A stretch of 64,000 nt of DNA from Lingula anatina (GCF_001039355.2 NW_019775924.1:229256-293255), one strand, 5' to 3'; numbered from the stretch's first letter, positions 12,801-26,700 are shown. The notes: a model not told the origin generated them from the sequence alone. Made by a program: numbers and translations.

Positions 12801-14338
12801 TGACTCCAGTAGTTTGGCTGCAGGTTTAGACCCTGTTTCTGTCAGTTTGGCACTGTCCAAGTCTGGTCTTTTCTCTTCCTCCATGTTTTCCTGTGGGCCA
12901 TTTGGAACACCTGTGACAGAAGGGCATCAACAGTAAAACATTTCAAAGTGTGCTGAACAAAACTCACTGAGGGCATTTCATTAAACTAAGTCTCAAGCAT
13001 AAAGAATTTGTTAAGCTGCACAGATTTGACACTGTCAACCTAATTAGTAAGATTCCCACAGGCTGAGCAAGATGCTGGTTGAACTTCCTAACACTGATTT
13101 ACAAAAGAAATATGTATTGCTACAGTATCAGAGGCCACACAAACATATACAGGTGCTTACATAACATGTGGCACATAAATTGGGCTACAAGACATGCACT
13201 TACCTTTGTTCTGGAGATTGCAGTTTACAACCACAAGGATAGTACAAAAATGTCAAATTACATATCAAATAGACAAACCTTTTTTTTTTCATTAAAAGAA
13301 CACAAAATGAATAATTAAATGATCAGACCTTTATTCTCCTGCAGATTGGGTAAGCTTTCCTCCTCGTCTTTCTTTTCATCTTCAGCTGAATCTTTGGCAA
13401 ACACTGCAGAGACCCCTCGTAGTGGAGAATTCTTCTTGGTAAAAGAAAATACCACCTTCCCAGAGTCCACGGGCTTAGAGTTGGCGCCTTTATCACTGTA
13501 AAAGCAGAGGAAATAATTAATATCTACTTTTTTATTTATCCAGAGAACACTGATAAAATACTCAATGCTTAGATCCCTTGTTAATTCATCTATGCAGTTT
13601 AAAAAAAAATCCTGCTCAGTTTGTCTTATCTTATCTAGACTTGTTCTTAACAGAAAGCTGTCTATGATTCAGTAAAACTATTTTCTTATCCAAAGAATAT
13701 TTTTTTACTTTGTCTTGACAACTTATAATGCATTAGACATTTCTCTATCATGGACAAAATGTGTACTCTAGCAAGCTACAAAGCAGATGTTTACTGCAAT
13801 TTGGACAATAACATCATGACACTTTTGCACCCAAAAAGAGTTCTTGAAGAAAAGTGGGCGTATTGTGCATTGTTTGCATTGTGGGGTTTTTATCACAATA
13901 AAAGTAACAGTTATTCAGGTAACTTGAGTCACCCTCATACAAAATTATTACCCACCTTGCTGGCTCCTCTATGGCTGGTCCAGCATGGCTGTTCCCAGTG
14001 TCTTTTGTGGGCTGAAATATACAGATATTCAATGTTTGATATAAGTCTTCACCAATGCAAAGTGGGCACTGTATACTAGTATGCAATAGAAATAGACACA
14101 TTTACCACAAAAAAACCTGCGTTTTATACCTTGTAAATAATTATTCCAAAAGAGATAGTTGTGATTTGAACAGTTATCATACAAGCTTTCAAATCAACAA
14201 TTTATGGCAAACCTGGTTCACACATAGGTAGCATGATAACATAAACTTCACATTTTACCTGAGGTGGGAGTTCAATCCCCTTTAAGTCTATAACACCGGT
14301 ATCCAGATGTGGAGGAACCTCTTGGCTGCTGCTGCCAC
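3093..14338 (-). CDS. GPATCH8: GPATCH8-like RS-rich nuclear protein (eight 3' coding exons; N-terminus not found)
   Basis: Eight minus-strand exons join in one frame, in transcript order: 14259-14338, 13956-14011, 13329-13495, 12792-12910, 12196-12439, 8870-11973, 8435-8593 and 3093-3890, ending at TGA 3093-3095. All junctions have AG acceptors and GT donors with matching phases (2 bases carried in, then 0, 2, 1, 0, 1, 0, 0). At least 1574 residues result. Blocks that match my recollection of vertebrate GPATCH8, in order: VVFSFTKK (13329-13495); LEWPSEM followed by FSCNPLYFDFRL (12196-12439); a Lys-rich run; a long RS domain; VPLIGKLPG (about 9635-9670); ITPEQAEQYKHLQQQ (about 8880-8945); and an Ala/His/Gln-rich tail. 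GPATCH8 is a nuclear protein with G-patch, C2H2 and SR regions, presumed to act in RNA processing. The exons for the G-patch and zinc finger were not found upstream, so the start codon is unknown. Intron 3891-8434 is about 4.5 kb. Confidence 0.85.
3891..8434 (-). other. Large intron of the GPATCH8-like gene
   Basis: This intron lies between the acidic exon 8435-8593 and the terminal exon, with a GTGTGT donor at 8429-8434 and an AG acceptor at 3891-3892 (minus strand). It holds a 16-G run at 6591-6606 and a G-rich purine stretch around 7120-7165. I see no coding exon or recognisable mobile element in it. Confidence 0.6.
8870..11973 (-). CDS. GPATCH8: 3.1-kb exon of GPATCH8-like gene: Lys-rich, RS and Gln-rich regions
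   Basis: This single exon carries about 1034 codons. From the N-terminal side it holds acidic and Lys-rich blocks with KKKKKKHKRK runs and a His run (about 11700-11900), more charged sequence with KKSKKSKKSK (about 11530-11570), a dense Arg-Ser domain (about 9940-10480), the PLIGKLPG block (about 9635-9670), Pro-rich segments (about 9240-9560), a Gln/Asn/His-rich tract (about 9030-9230) and the ITPEQAEQYKHLQQQ helix-like block at its end. RS domains mediate contacts in spliceosomal and speckle proteins. The acceptor is after tttctttgtatcag; the donor is CAG|GTCAGT. The plus-strand open frames across this exon are shadows of its biased codons. Confidence 0.85.
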
Positions 14339-17300
14339 CTATAAATAATATATAAAATAACAGGTATAATTTGCCCCCTGTTGATTTTATTACTAGGCAA
14401 CCATCACCCAGACAACCAATGCCAAGCTGCTATTCTATTGGTCAAATTGATAGTCTAATTGTCAAGTGACCACTTATAGGTCCAGTGTCAAGCACACATA
14501 CAGAAGCAAACTTCTGCAACTAGCATTTCATCACATTCTTCACATTTTTAATGAAAAAATTTCCCTGAGTCTGCTTCAGATGGGGATAAACAGCATGTCA
14601 TATTCCAAACAACGAAAAAATAAATAAACACAGATCACTTTCAGCTATTTTTTCCTGTCAATTAGTGCACAACAACTACACAATCAATGTTCCACAAATA
14701 GGAATACTATATTTATATAAAAAATAATGATCAACTAATTACAATCAGAATGAGACACATACTCATACAATGGTCTATCAGAACTGGTTAATAACAAATC
14801 AACAATTCTAACAAAGAAATAATTAGGAAAAATCAAAACAAAATTATCCACAACAAAGAAAGAAAGACTAAATTTCACAAACATTGCCATATCCAGTTAG
14901 GAAGGAAGCATTCAATCATATGGTATAGTAGTATATAGGTTGGTTTGGCACTAAAATTAGTGGAAAGAGACCACATACCAACACTAAGCCCGCCATAGAT
15001 AGAGCGGAAAATATTCTAATCTGCTTACTGTACATACAAGTTTGTAACAAGGGAAAGGCAATATCTATCAAGTTGGGACTATATATATATATGTGTACAA
15101 ATAGAGTGTTATGATAGAGGGAACAGTGATCACCATATATGGATAATCAAGTCTGTAATACCATATAAGGATGAAAAACATAATAATATAAACACCATAG
15201 CAAATGCGTGCAGCACAAAGCTAGCAAGTCAAGAAAAGTGTCTCAGTTTTACCAGGTCCGCCGATCCCACGGATTCAAATTAAGTTTTACGCTGTTGAGA
15301 GAAAATGGCTAGCTTTTAATGAAGCACAAAATACTGTGTGTGTGGAACTCTTAATGCTTTAATGCTAGATTAAACACAATTTCTTACAGAACCATTGGTC
15401 TATTCAATATTAAACTGGCTAAATTACATCTTGAAGAAGACAAAATGAATGTTTGATATTAAGTGATGGGGGCATTTTTTAATCCAAATGGAATTTCAAA
15501 ACAACCACTAAAGATATGTATATACACATGGGAGTAATATGATATTATTTACATGTGCAACGAGGAATGCAACATCAAATTTATTTAAACCTTCACCATT
15601 GAAAAAAATTTAAATAAAAATATAATACTAAAAAATTAGGTTCTGATTATCCTACAAATAATATACAATGTTAAAATTCAAACACACTTTGTGAGATAAA
15701 AAAATGACCAGCTAAGCTGAAAGATTTACAGACAACCACTGAAAAAATTCAAAAATGTGAGGTGCAAATCAACAGCAAAATATATTTGCAACAAAGTGAC
15801 TGGCACAGAAAATCATGTTAAATAGACAAATGGGTAACAATAAGACATACAGACACATGTGTCTGTATATCACTTTAAAAGAAAATGAAAAATCCAAACA
15901 GCACAGCATGATACTTGTGAGTTAGCAAGCTTTTCAGTCATGAGTCTGCTATACTTTCCAGCCACTATTTTTAGCAGGCTAGAACTAGAATACAGTGCCG
16001 GTACATAGGGATACGATGGAAAAAAAAATTAGCCCATTCATTGTGTTACATTATATCTAATTCTCAAGTCACTTACAGTCTTGATCTGAAAGAATGGAAT
16101 TAGTGATAACAATTCCCACCAGCAGAAATTAGTATCATCAACCAAAGCATGCAAAGGGGATAAAGTGCTTCTTACATCTCTTCATTACTCTGCTGTAGAT
16201 TGTATCTGAACTGGGCATGCCAAGCTTGCAAATCACTTTTTCGAGCAAATTCTTTTATGAGGGCTGAGGAGATGTTCTAGAAGCACCTTTCACACTGGGA
16301 GAACTAACATGCAATAATATGAGCTACATCCACACTGCTGGAACAATGGCAAGATTATCATGATTGTTTTTCATTATCCAGACACAAGCAAGTGTTATAG
16401 TTCCCAACTACCAAATAATTACAATAGACTGGGCAAAGACGCTTGATGCTACAGACACACTCTAGTTACGAGCAAGTGTGTCATAGCGCCAAGGCCTCAC
16501 CCAACATCCACCTTGCCAGAAATGTGCCATAAAACAGTTCATTTCTTTCCTCTTTTCCCCTAAATATCATAAATCATGTTTCATGTTTCCTGATGAATGA
16601 GGACTCAATCATCAATGTGGAAAAAGACAATTCCCCCCCTTTCTGACAATAAGGATCTTTGTTTTTGTTTCACTTCACACCTGATGCAGAGATATGGTAC
16701 AACAAACGCAACCACACACATGGAACCCGCACTGCGCTAAAATAGCAACACCTACAAATTTGTATTATGATTTCTACTCAGACAGCCATCAACACACAAA
16801 ACTCAGCAATTCAATATAATTGAAAAAATAAAATGCTCATCATATTTCTATTTATACCAACAGCATAAATTGTTCCTATAAAATAATACTATCACTGAAA
16901 CAGTTTTTTTAAACATGTTATGTAACAAGCTAACTCATACAACACAAGTCAGAATATGTATATTTTTATAGCATCTGCTTTTTTTTACTTAAGCTCATCG
17001 ATTGGTGGAAGTGATCTTTTCTTTGATGTAATAAAAAAAGCTGAATTTACTAAAGAACAAATTCACAATGTTAAAGAACAAACACATTTCAAAGCACATT
17101 TGGAGATTCACAAAAATGGAGAAAAGGAAGAAATTTGCTCATTAAGTGATATGCTAGTTGCAAGGTGGTGCTCACAAAAATTAGAATTAACTCCCAAGTT
17201 AGGGGTTAGTTTCTACAGAGCATTCAAAAAAATCTGTAACATTTCCCTTCTCTCTCTACCAATCCCACAAAAAAAATCATCTAGTTAGTTCAACTTATCA

Positions 17301-19096
17301 CAAAGCAGATTTTCAAACACAAAAATGAAAGCAATACCATGGTTCCTACAGCAAGTGCTGATATTCCTACAAAATAGATAGTTCTAAGGCGAAGGGTTTA
17401 CTGTATTCAATGTTACATCTTTTCTGAGAAACTATGTGTCTAATTATTCACTTCCAAGCAGCTGTGTATTGTTGCTTTTTATAAAATACCCAAAATTATA
17501 AGTTGATCAAACTTTATCTACCAGTTAAAAATTGAACTGCAATATACTATGATACAACAAACTGAATTAATAGCCAAAGTTGTATTTCAAGTACACACTA
17601 CACATTTTCAAACTTCTAGCAAAACAATGTGCAATAATTTAACAAAATTAGCAGTAAAAACATCCAAACTTTCACCAATGGTAATCACATTAAAAACAAT
17701 ACAATACATACAATGTTTTGATAAATGGAAAAGAAAAGGCCTAGGGAAAAATAAATCATATCAATAGATTTATATGCACAATTCAAATGTTAATGTTTGA
17801 TGTTCAATATGAAGTGTCACTTGCAAGTCTGAGTAGAGTAAGGGGTCTGCAAATTTGACTAATCATGTTAGGGTTCATTGGTTTACTTTCCACAGATTCA
17901 GACAGACAGAAGGAAAGAGAGTGGAAATTAAAGAAGACATCTGTATCCGTATTCCCAGTGTTAATTGAGTGTTACATTCATCCTTATTGTTTATAAGGTC
18001 AAATCAAAAGGACATGTTTATCAGAATACCTTCTTGTAGCATGTTTACTACACGACAAAATAACAGCAATGAAGGCAAAAGTATATCTTAATATCAAATG
18101 TGATGTCAACAAAACTGTAAGATAACACTAAAAATTGGAAGAAGTGGAAAGAGATGTGATTTGCAATTCTTTTTTATCCTAGAGAAAAATCATTAGAAGG
18201 CAAAAAAAGTTAAGTCTTCAGAATTTTTAAAACAAAAAGCAAGAGATTCTATATGCCAAGTATTCTGTTAAACATGGAATGTCCACAGTCTCCTGTAAGC
18301 TTGTTTGACAACAAGAGGCCCACGGGTACAGTGCACTCTTGACTGCAAAAGCAGACTTGAATTTTTCACAAAACCCCCCGCCAAATACACAAATGTTCAT
18401 CCCCAAAGAAATTTATCAATGAATAGTTTAAAAAAACTGACATTTTAATGTTTTCTTTTTCTGTGAAATTCACTGAAATCATATCAACATTTGTCGCCCT
18501 TTGTAATTAAAATGAAAACATTTGTAACTAAACACTGGCTTCTGCTATGAGATATGCACTGTTCTGGTAGTCTACCTTTCTTCCCAGTCTAAAATGTTGA
18601 ATGAAAATTATGGAACCAAATGTGTTTCGAATTGTTTCTACTTCTTACCATTTTCTCCACATTTAAGTCAGAAAAACCGTTTTCATTCAAAATCTTAGAG
18701 CAAGCTCGAAAACAGCATTCCAACTTATTGGTTATCAATAAGAGAGGAAATGGGAAGAAGGGTGAAAAAAAAGGGGGGGGGGGTTAAGTTAACAACAAGA
18801 AAGCCACACTACTAACCAGGCAGGGGATAGGCTGTCAGTCAGTCCTCCATGATCTACACCCTTACATTATATACTAAAACCTCATAGTCTCTCTCTTACT
18901 CAGAGCCATATTAACCTGGTAGAGGTACAAGTAGCATAAGGAGGGGCCGCATATAACATATGCCAAAGCACCTTTGCACCATACAACTAAAACATATTTT
19001 AATACAGCCCTCTCTATTATGCATTATAGGTCCTCAACTAGTACCCTTTAACAGGTACCCCATATCTAACATATGCTACCAGTACCCACTAGGTTA

Positions 19097-19296
19097 GGGA
19101 CAATTCACATGGAAAGTCTATTTTCTAAAAATCTATTTTCTAAAAATCTATTTTCTATTTGCGGTATCTTGTGATCACGGAAGTAACTGGCTCGTGCTGC
19201 CAGTAATTACGCCGCGGGATATTCAGGGCACAGACCATGATCACCGCGAATAGAAAATAGATTTTTAGAAAATAGACTTTCCATGTGAACGGTCCC
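19097..19296. mobile_element. Complete 200-bp PIF/Harbinger-type MITE with TTA target duplication
   Basis: The element is bounded by TTA on both sides (19094-19096 and 19297-19299). It starts GGGACAATTCACATGG and ends CCATGTGAACGGTCCC, so the two ends are inverted repeats that continue inward for roughly 40 bases. The left arm has an extra tandem copy of the ctaaaaatctatttt segment. A TWA target site and a GGGAC/GGGNC start are typical of the Harbinger superfamily. The right half is nearly identical to 183-296, where it follows the end of an ORF, so this MITE looks like an internally deleted derivative of that element. Confidence 0.85.
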
Positions 19297-20367
19297 TTAA
19301 TCCGGCGCCGTTCTCAAAACTATTGCCACACATGCACAGCAGAGACATCCCAGGTAACAAGCTTGCACAGCACAGAATAGAAGGTGCTACTTCATATACA
19401 AAGGGTGCTCTTGTCATAATACTGAGGACAAAATAAGAAATTTGAAACAATTTCTCCAAGGCAGGGTTAGTTGAAAAGCAGTATCAGCACCATATGTGTT
19501 GATGGGTGATTAAGAATGGTGGGGCTGCAGGTTTAGCATTCAGAGTTCCCCAGAAAAACAATTTTTTTTAAATCAAACTTATCATAAAGTCTACTTGTTC
19601 ATTGTTTGATCTTTTAAAAAGGTCTACATATAATCATCCTCATTTTTTTTAAATATAACAGATTTAATTGCTTGAGCTACTCATTAATGAAATATGTAAT
19701 TTTCAGTTGGGACCTGTAAATAATTGTGCTCGCACAACTAACAATGTGTTCCTGGGGAACTCTGCATGAATTTTGGAAGTAGTTTAATTTGAACTGGTTG
19801 CAAGCATGAACTGAGCATAGACTTGCTCCAGCAGAGCAGCCAGCAGTGGTATTAGGCTATCAGTGACCATCTCACCACTGTGTCACTATAGCTGTTGAAT
19901 AAAAAAAAAACAAAGAAGATGAAAAAAAAAAGAGAAGAACCCTTAGTAGCAATAACAAACACATGGGAACAAAAGCTTCAGACAACCAAGTTTTTGATCT
20001 AAGTTTTGTTCTGTTTTTTTTTTTTTAACTACAGATATATGTGCCACTCATAAACCTCAAAAGGCAAAAAAGTCACACTGATTAGACTACATGAAAGTAC
20101 ATAACCCTGACTCTGGGCTGGTAAACCTGTTTGTTTGACCAAGGAAACTAAAGTGCAGCTGTAAAATACTTTTACTATATATGCCACATATATAATCAAC
20201 AGTATTACCTACTACATCATAGCCACTAGATAAATACATTATACAAAAGTAATGATCTGTGGCATTGCAACCTGTGTTTTAACTTGTAAAAAAATAGCTG
20301 GTATAATAGTTGCTTTATCGTTATAACATGGAACTCAAAATCAGTACAGACAAAAATGGTTAATGAT

Positions 20368-20392
20368 GATAATAATAATAATAATAATAATT
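20368..20392. repeat. (AAT)n microsatellite
   Basis: A short run of AAT/ATA trinucleotides in non-coding DNA. Confidence 0.8.
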
Positions 20393-21048
20393 GCAATGAT
20401 ATAATAATGATACAGACATACAGCTATTTAAGTACATTATTTTCTCTACAAGACAGCACACAGATCATAGATCAGGGGGGTTTCTCAGTACAGCAAGCTC
20501 CCCCTTGTGAGAGAATAATAATATATTGGTAATTATAATCAAAAATAATGAATATAATCATAACAGTGACTGTTTGTGTGCTGCTTACAAGTGCAACAAA
20601 TAAAATTCAATCACAGAACTCAAAGAAGATGGTTCTGATCACTGGTGAAATGCACATCGTTTTCAGCGTGATGCACATTGCCACTAGTGACGTGAACATC
20701 ATCACCAGTGGTGGTCTCTACACAGCCACTCAAAAAACTAGGCCAATCATTCCCAGTGAGCATAGCAACATCCCATAATAGTAAAATTATGAACAAGCAA
20801 TATGGAATCAGAGCATTCTAATAATGTCTGCGCAATGGGCTACAAAAAGGCACAGTGTTTTTCAAAGACTTAATTTTCAATATTTTTTCATGTTTCAGAT
20901 TTGTAATTAAAAAAAATTTTGGTTTGACGAAAAAATGTGAATAACAATCCATAATAATTTTCATTAAAAAAAACTTTTACAAGAAAGAAACTTTACAGAT
21001 TTTTTTTCAAGTATGACTGAATATGTTTGAGAATGCTTTGTACATAAG

Positions 21049-21071
21049 TTTTTTTTTTTTTTTTTTTTTTT
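21049..21071. repeat. Poly-T run
   Basis: Twenty-three consecutive T in non-coding DNA. No flanking retroposon body was recognised. Confidence 0.85.
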
Positions 21072-22223
21072 CAAAAAATATTTCAACCCTAAAGAGCCCA
21101 CTGTCAGTCACAATCAGCTAGTATACTGGCTAACATCCCAAACTCCAGTGCATTCAGTGCTCAAAGGGTTAACCCAAAGGTGGCAGACTACATGTGCAAT
21201 TTTGGCCCACATTATACAAATACAAAAATAATATTTTCTTTTCTTTTGTGGAAGTCATGTTGAACATAGATATTAGCTGCCTTTTATTCCCTTGATGCTA
21301 CAAAGGTTTTTTTTTTCTATTCTTTTCTTTTTTTGTTCATGATCATCCATATTTAAAACCAAGTCAATGATGACTATCTTAAAGAATTTTATACAAAATG
21401 CATTACTACATACACAAAAGTTAATCTTGAATCACAAAAAAGATTTTTATGAATATTAAAACTTTATCGAACTCCATGGCAACAGGCAGGGATATCTATG
21501 TACATTTCTTATCAGACCCTGGCAAATCTCAAATATCCTACCTAGGCTCTAGATCTAAGAAGTGATACCCAGACATGCCAGGTCCAGAACTGGGGGGAAA
21601 ATTGAGTGAAATAAGGAAGTAAATAGTATAATATATATACTATGGGAACTTCTCACAAGCTCTGATTATGAGAGATGTATTCTGTTTGGTCTTGAAGCAG
21701 TCACCCATACTGAAACCAACCAATCAGAGCATGTGAGACAGTTCAATGAAAGGAAGCAACTGTGATGCAATATTCAAGCCATTCCATGCAAAGATACGTC
21801 TGAGGGAGATGCAGTGGAAGCCTATATACTGTAGCAATTTAAATAGGAGTACTGTTTTCTCTTCTCCACGAATAAGAAAATGTCTTAATCAAATTTATAT
21901 TCTTGCAGCAGTACTACACAGGCTTCGCAAATTTTTCATACATGACTGGAAAACAAGTGTAGCATGTTAAAACTTCCTTTGATCTCCCCCAGGATGCATC
22001 CGCACTAAAAACAAAAGCAAGATGCAAAATCTAATACTGATTAGTTGCCAAAATTAAAAAAGCACTGAACAAAAACCAAATAAGGAGAAAAATATCAGAG
22101 ATCAAAGAAGGTTAATAAAGAGAAAGGTTAATAAAACTGTGTCTCCTTTGTTTCAATAGAGCATCTTATGGACACTTATTATAACAAGACAACGGTAAAA
22201 ACCTGTAGATAAACGAGCTTGAC

Positions 22224-22291
22224 GTAACCATGGTAACCTGATCTGGGAGGGAAAATCAAGCAAAGACAATCAGCCCTGTTGTCATAGCAAC
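22224..22291. promoter_or_regulatory. Two RFX X-box-like palindromes 54 bp apart
   Basis: GTAACCATGGTAAC at 22224-22237 fits the RFX X-box consensus (GTNRCC, 0-3 bases, RGYAAC) exactly. GTTGTCATAGCAAC at 22278-22291 fits with one mismatch. RFX factors control ciliary genes, but these sites lie about 29 kb from the CEP164-like gene, so any link is speculative. No promoter is evident next to them. Confidence 0.3.
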
Positions 22292-23760
22292 AAGATATTT
22301 TTATTGTTTACTTTTGGGGCACAAAATGCATATAAAAAGTAAACAGAGAAAGAGAAACATTTTTCTGTATGTATGTATGCAGAGATTAAGTACAAATTAA
22401 TGTAGTACACACATCACTGTGTCATATTTTGTTGTGTTAATGTCTCAGTAGGCCAGTCTAATCCATCAATAGGACCACTCACCACTGTTTTGTGTAATAC
22501 GAAATGGTCACAAAAAGTACACAAAACGAAGCAACAATTAATTTTTGCTGTCAGGATTCTCAAGATACATCCTGAAGGACTTTTAGGTGACCATATTGAC
22601 GTATTAGTCTGGCTTGCTATATTTGATGTTATGGAGGCTTCATGTCACCTGACCAGACAACACAGCTTTCAAGGTAGTCTGATATATAATCTTTGACGTA
22701 TTGCTTTCAAAACATTATTGTGTACTTATTTCAAATACAAGTTTCATGAAGGAAAAAATAATCACATGCATGCCTGATTCATTCTAAAAAAAAACAAAAA
22801 AAAACAAAAAAAAAAAAAAAACAGAGAATGCAATGGATGCAACATGATTAAATTACAATCAGCATTATTAATTCATAAAAACCAAACTATTTATGGACAA
22901 CATGGAGTAGGTTGGGTCAAATATGAGGGTAATGAACAATTGAAACGTTGATACATTCAACTGTAAAATAGGAAATGATTGATTACAGATTGAATTATTT
23001 ATATTCAAATGAAACTTCCCTCTCTCTTGACTGGATAATGCTGTCTAACTGAAATAACTTTTGGTGACATTTACCAGGAAAAAAAAAAAAACAGCACGTC
23101 TCCTCAACAGAGAACCATCATCTAATAAAGAAATTGGGGATCCATTTGCCCACTCCATCCTGTGCATCTGTAACTTAATTTTATTCCTGAAACCAGTAAT
23201 TCTAGCCTGCTATCAACTGGCATTTCTCTTCTTGCTGACATGCGCTGTCATCAAATTAGGAAACTGATTCTCTTTTTATTATCTTTTATCTAATTGTCAG
23301 CCCACTCCCTTCCTTCACAAACCTATTTCTCTCCTTTGCATTGATCCAAAATCTTGTCTCTCATTATTTAGATGTATTTCATGAAGGGTTTTATTGGTGA
23401 TAAGGCAAAAAATAATGAAACCAGCTGAACTGTATGGCTCTTTTGTTTGATTATCTCATTGAGTTGTTTTTAAGTATGCATGATCTATCGATGGAGAAAA
23501 CATCTCAAGATTTTGCAAGGAATGCCGTTATTCCATCCACATCTTTCTTATTCCTCTTCATCAATAAAATGATTTCCTTTTTTCCCCCAGACTTCTATCT
23601 TATAATCAAAGGGCTTTAAATATTGACCTTTACCAGTAAATTACACTTGCGGTGGGGATACCAATCCACTTCTAAGAGGCTATGTAATCTAAAACAATTT
23701 TCAGGAGGTTGTGACTAAAATTAATTCAAGGGAATATACTGCAGCAAGCACTTGAATGGA

Positions 23761-23777
23761 GGGGGGGGGGGGGGGGG
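23761..23777. repeat. Poly-G run
   Basis: Seventeen G in a row. Comparable runs occur at 6591-6606, 44603-44616 and 48354-48368. Confidence 0.85.
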
Positions 23778-26700
23778 TAGAAGAATTTGCAAGCAGGGAA
23801 ACTTTGCAAAAAAAAAAATGTTAACAACTACTGCCATGGACGCCATTCAAGTATTTGCAGTCAATTTACGCCCTATTAGTGCCTTCACATGGCCACTGTA
23901 CATTAGCACCCCAGAAAATACCCAGGAGTGTACACATCTGTGAGGGGAAACATTCTTAAGTGACTACTGTGTGCAGCAGACCCTTTGGTCCAGGAGGGTT
24001 CACAGTGACCTGCATACCAACGGATTTTTTTTCTTCCTTTTTTTTTTGGTCTTAAAGAACAACATGTGACGTTTCCTCTCAACACTTTCAAAATATTTTC
24101 ATAACTGATACTAGAATATTACCCACGAAAATAATTTATGTAATAATCACCACATAAAAATGCCAATACAAAAAAAATGCCTTTTACTAAATTGTCTCCT
24201 GAACATTCATCTGCCCTCTGGATCATAAGCACCTCATATAATGCCACTACAGGGCCACTGATGTTGTACATTACATCCATCTCTTTTACATTATTATATA
24301 GTCCCAGTGAACCAAAAGCAGCTTAAACACGGTTCAATTTTCACATGATGAGCACTGGGAGGGCAGAAAACAGCCACCGACAGGGACAAGTACCCCTAAT
24401 GTGGCTTTGTGCTGCTTAAAATTGCGGTGGAAAAGTTACACAATATGAATAATGGCATGCTTCACCCTCGCCTCATCTTCAATTCCTTCCTCCAACCCAC
24501 ATCTATCTGTTTTAAGCCTAGTCTGCAATAAATATGTCTCACAGGTTGATAAGGAACAGAATGCCTGTAGAATTGGGATTGTTTAAATACAAATGTATAC
24601 ACTCTAACAAATGAGATCTTCATCAAGAAATAATGATTTGCCTTCAAGGCAGTCTATGTATAATTTGCTGATTGATATGGGTAATCACCACTTTTGCATT
24701 GCATTAGTTTGCAGGAACTAATCAGCCATGCATTATTAATGCATATTTATTGAATCCATTTTTTTTTTTTTTTTGTAGCAGTTTTTTTGCCGATTGAAAC
24801 TAGAGTTCCATGGATGTTTCATCTCCCAAAATTTACTTTTAAACACGTATTCATTTTAAATATAAGATGTTAGGCCCATTATACCCTTCAAGAGTTAATA
24901 AAGCTCAATGAGAGCTCTCAAACAAATCTAAGCCCATTTGACATGATGGCTGAATGCAATCACATTATTCCTTTATCTTATTTGATACACCCAAACTGCT
25001 CCCTAGACACTCTAGCTACTAACTATCCATCACATCCTAAAGAATCTCATCTGTAGGTTTATCTTAATCCATTGCTTAGAAAGCAACATCCAGTCGAGAG
25101 AGAGAGAGAATATTAACAACAGAGTTAGTTTTCCATTTCCTTTTGACATTCAGTTCAATTTTGTCGATGAGAATAACAGAAGCCATCTTACTGTTAAAGC
25201 AATTCGACCATTTTTCTTTGGATAAAGATGAAAAAATTTAACTTCTGAAGACTGTCAGGTATAAAAAAAAGTTGATGGCTTGAGTTAATTTACCTGAAAG
25301 CCATACAATTTCGATTCAGTCTTATTTCTGAGTATTCTTGCTGATTCTGAAATGTATTCCTTAGGTTTTATTTACTTTAATTCTTTATTATTAGAAATAT
25401 GATTTTCAAGGGCGGAAAAAGTAAGATCAAATAATAACAAACAAATAATAAGCAATGTGCAAAATTTTGAAAATTGCTGAACAGCAACTTAAAGGGAATT
25501 GGAGTCTCAAATGCTCCCACTTATCGTAAAGCTAATTTTATAACTACACAAATAGTGTTTTATCAGGAATAAAATTGGGACATATATCAGAATGTAGCCA
25601 GTCGTTGTTCAGGTGACCATGATGCCTGTATATGTGAACGATAATGTGTGAGCATGTGTACCTGAATTCATAGAAATCGATGCTTTCATCAACAAGTCTC
25701 AGCCCATCAATGTTGTGACACATATCACTGGCTACCTTGTATTCCCTTAAGTGAAATAAAACCAGACAGCTTTTTTCTTTTTTTATTGACCCCTGGTGGT
25801 CCCAATACGGGGCAGACGATATTTCTGACACCAGGTGGCCACAAGAAGAGCCTTATTCAATATCAGATAGAACATGGTCTGTGCACAAATCTTTTCTTTT
25901 GAATTTATTCTAATAGAAGAAATCTCCAAAGCTGAGACTTGTTGTGTATGATACTGAGGTCCCATCTCTTTTCAAAATATTGAAATCAATATCTTTATCT
26001 GTGACAATTACGAGCTTCAAGAATCTCTATCTTTTTTTAGTCTCCTTGAAATCAAAACAGTAACAATGTTTTAGAAATCCATTAATCTGGCCCCAAGGGG
26101 ATTTCCATCTCACCTTATCATAAAAAAAGATAACATTGGCCACAAGTTCAATAACAAGTTTCCAAATAGTCCAAAGTACCCCAACCTAAGAATATTAAGA
26201 AAGGAGATGAGCCACGTTATCTTGTTTTGTCATGGTAAAACAGTCTTGTATGTAAAATGTTGTATAAAAAGTGTGTGCATGTGTGTGTACAATAAGACAG
26301 AAAAAAGTACAATTACAATTAACTTTACCGTAACAATTTGAAATTCTTTTGCAAAACAACCTATGCAATCATTTACATGTAAAGGCAACTCTAAGACTGC
26401 AATAAGGCAGTATGGTGTAGGTAACAACCCTTGTGTGTTTGAATACCAATGAGAAAGATATTTCTGCATGGACATATTTGTAAATAAGAAAACCCTTATA
26501 AAAGTGTATAGATACCTTCCATTCTGCCCCCTTAATCACAACTGGTGACCAGAGTGGTCTGGGTATCTCTGTCCTGTACTGGTCACTTTTGGGGGGGTCA
26601 CTCACTATGTCTTCCTTAAACTAAACAGCCACTCCTGCCACTGAAAACAAAACAAGACCAACAGACAGTCAATCAATTAGTATCACTAATTTGAAACCAA

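Noticed and set aside
13079-13318. 79-residue plus-strand ORF between GPATCH8-like exons
   Set aside because: It lies in an intron of the minus-strand gene; ordinary composition and no splice or family support.
20548-20778. 76-residue plus-strand ORF
   Set aside because: Start and end have no splice or promoter context. The sequence is AT-rich with repeated ATCAC/AGTG words, and looks random.
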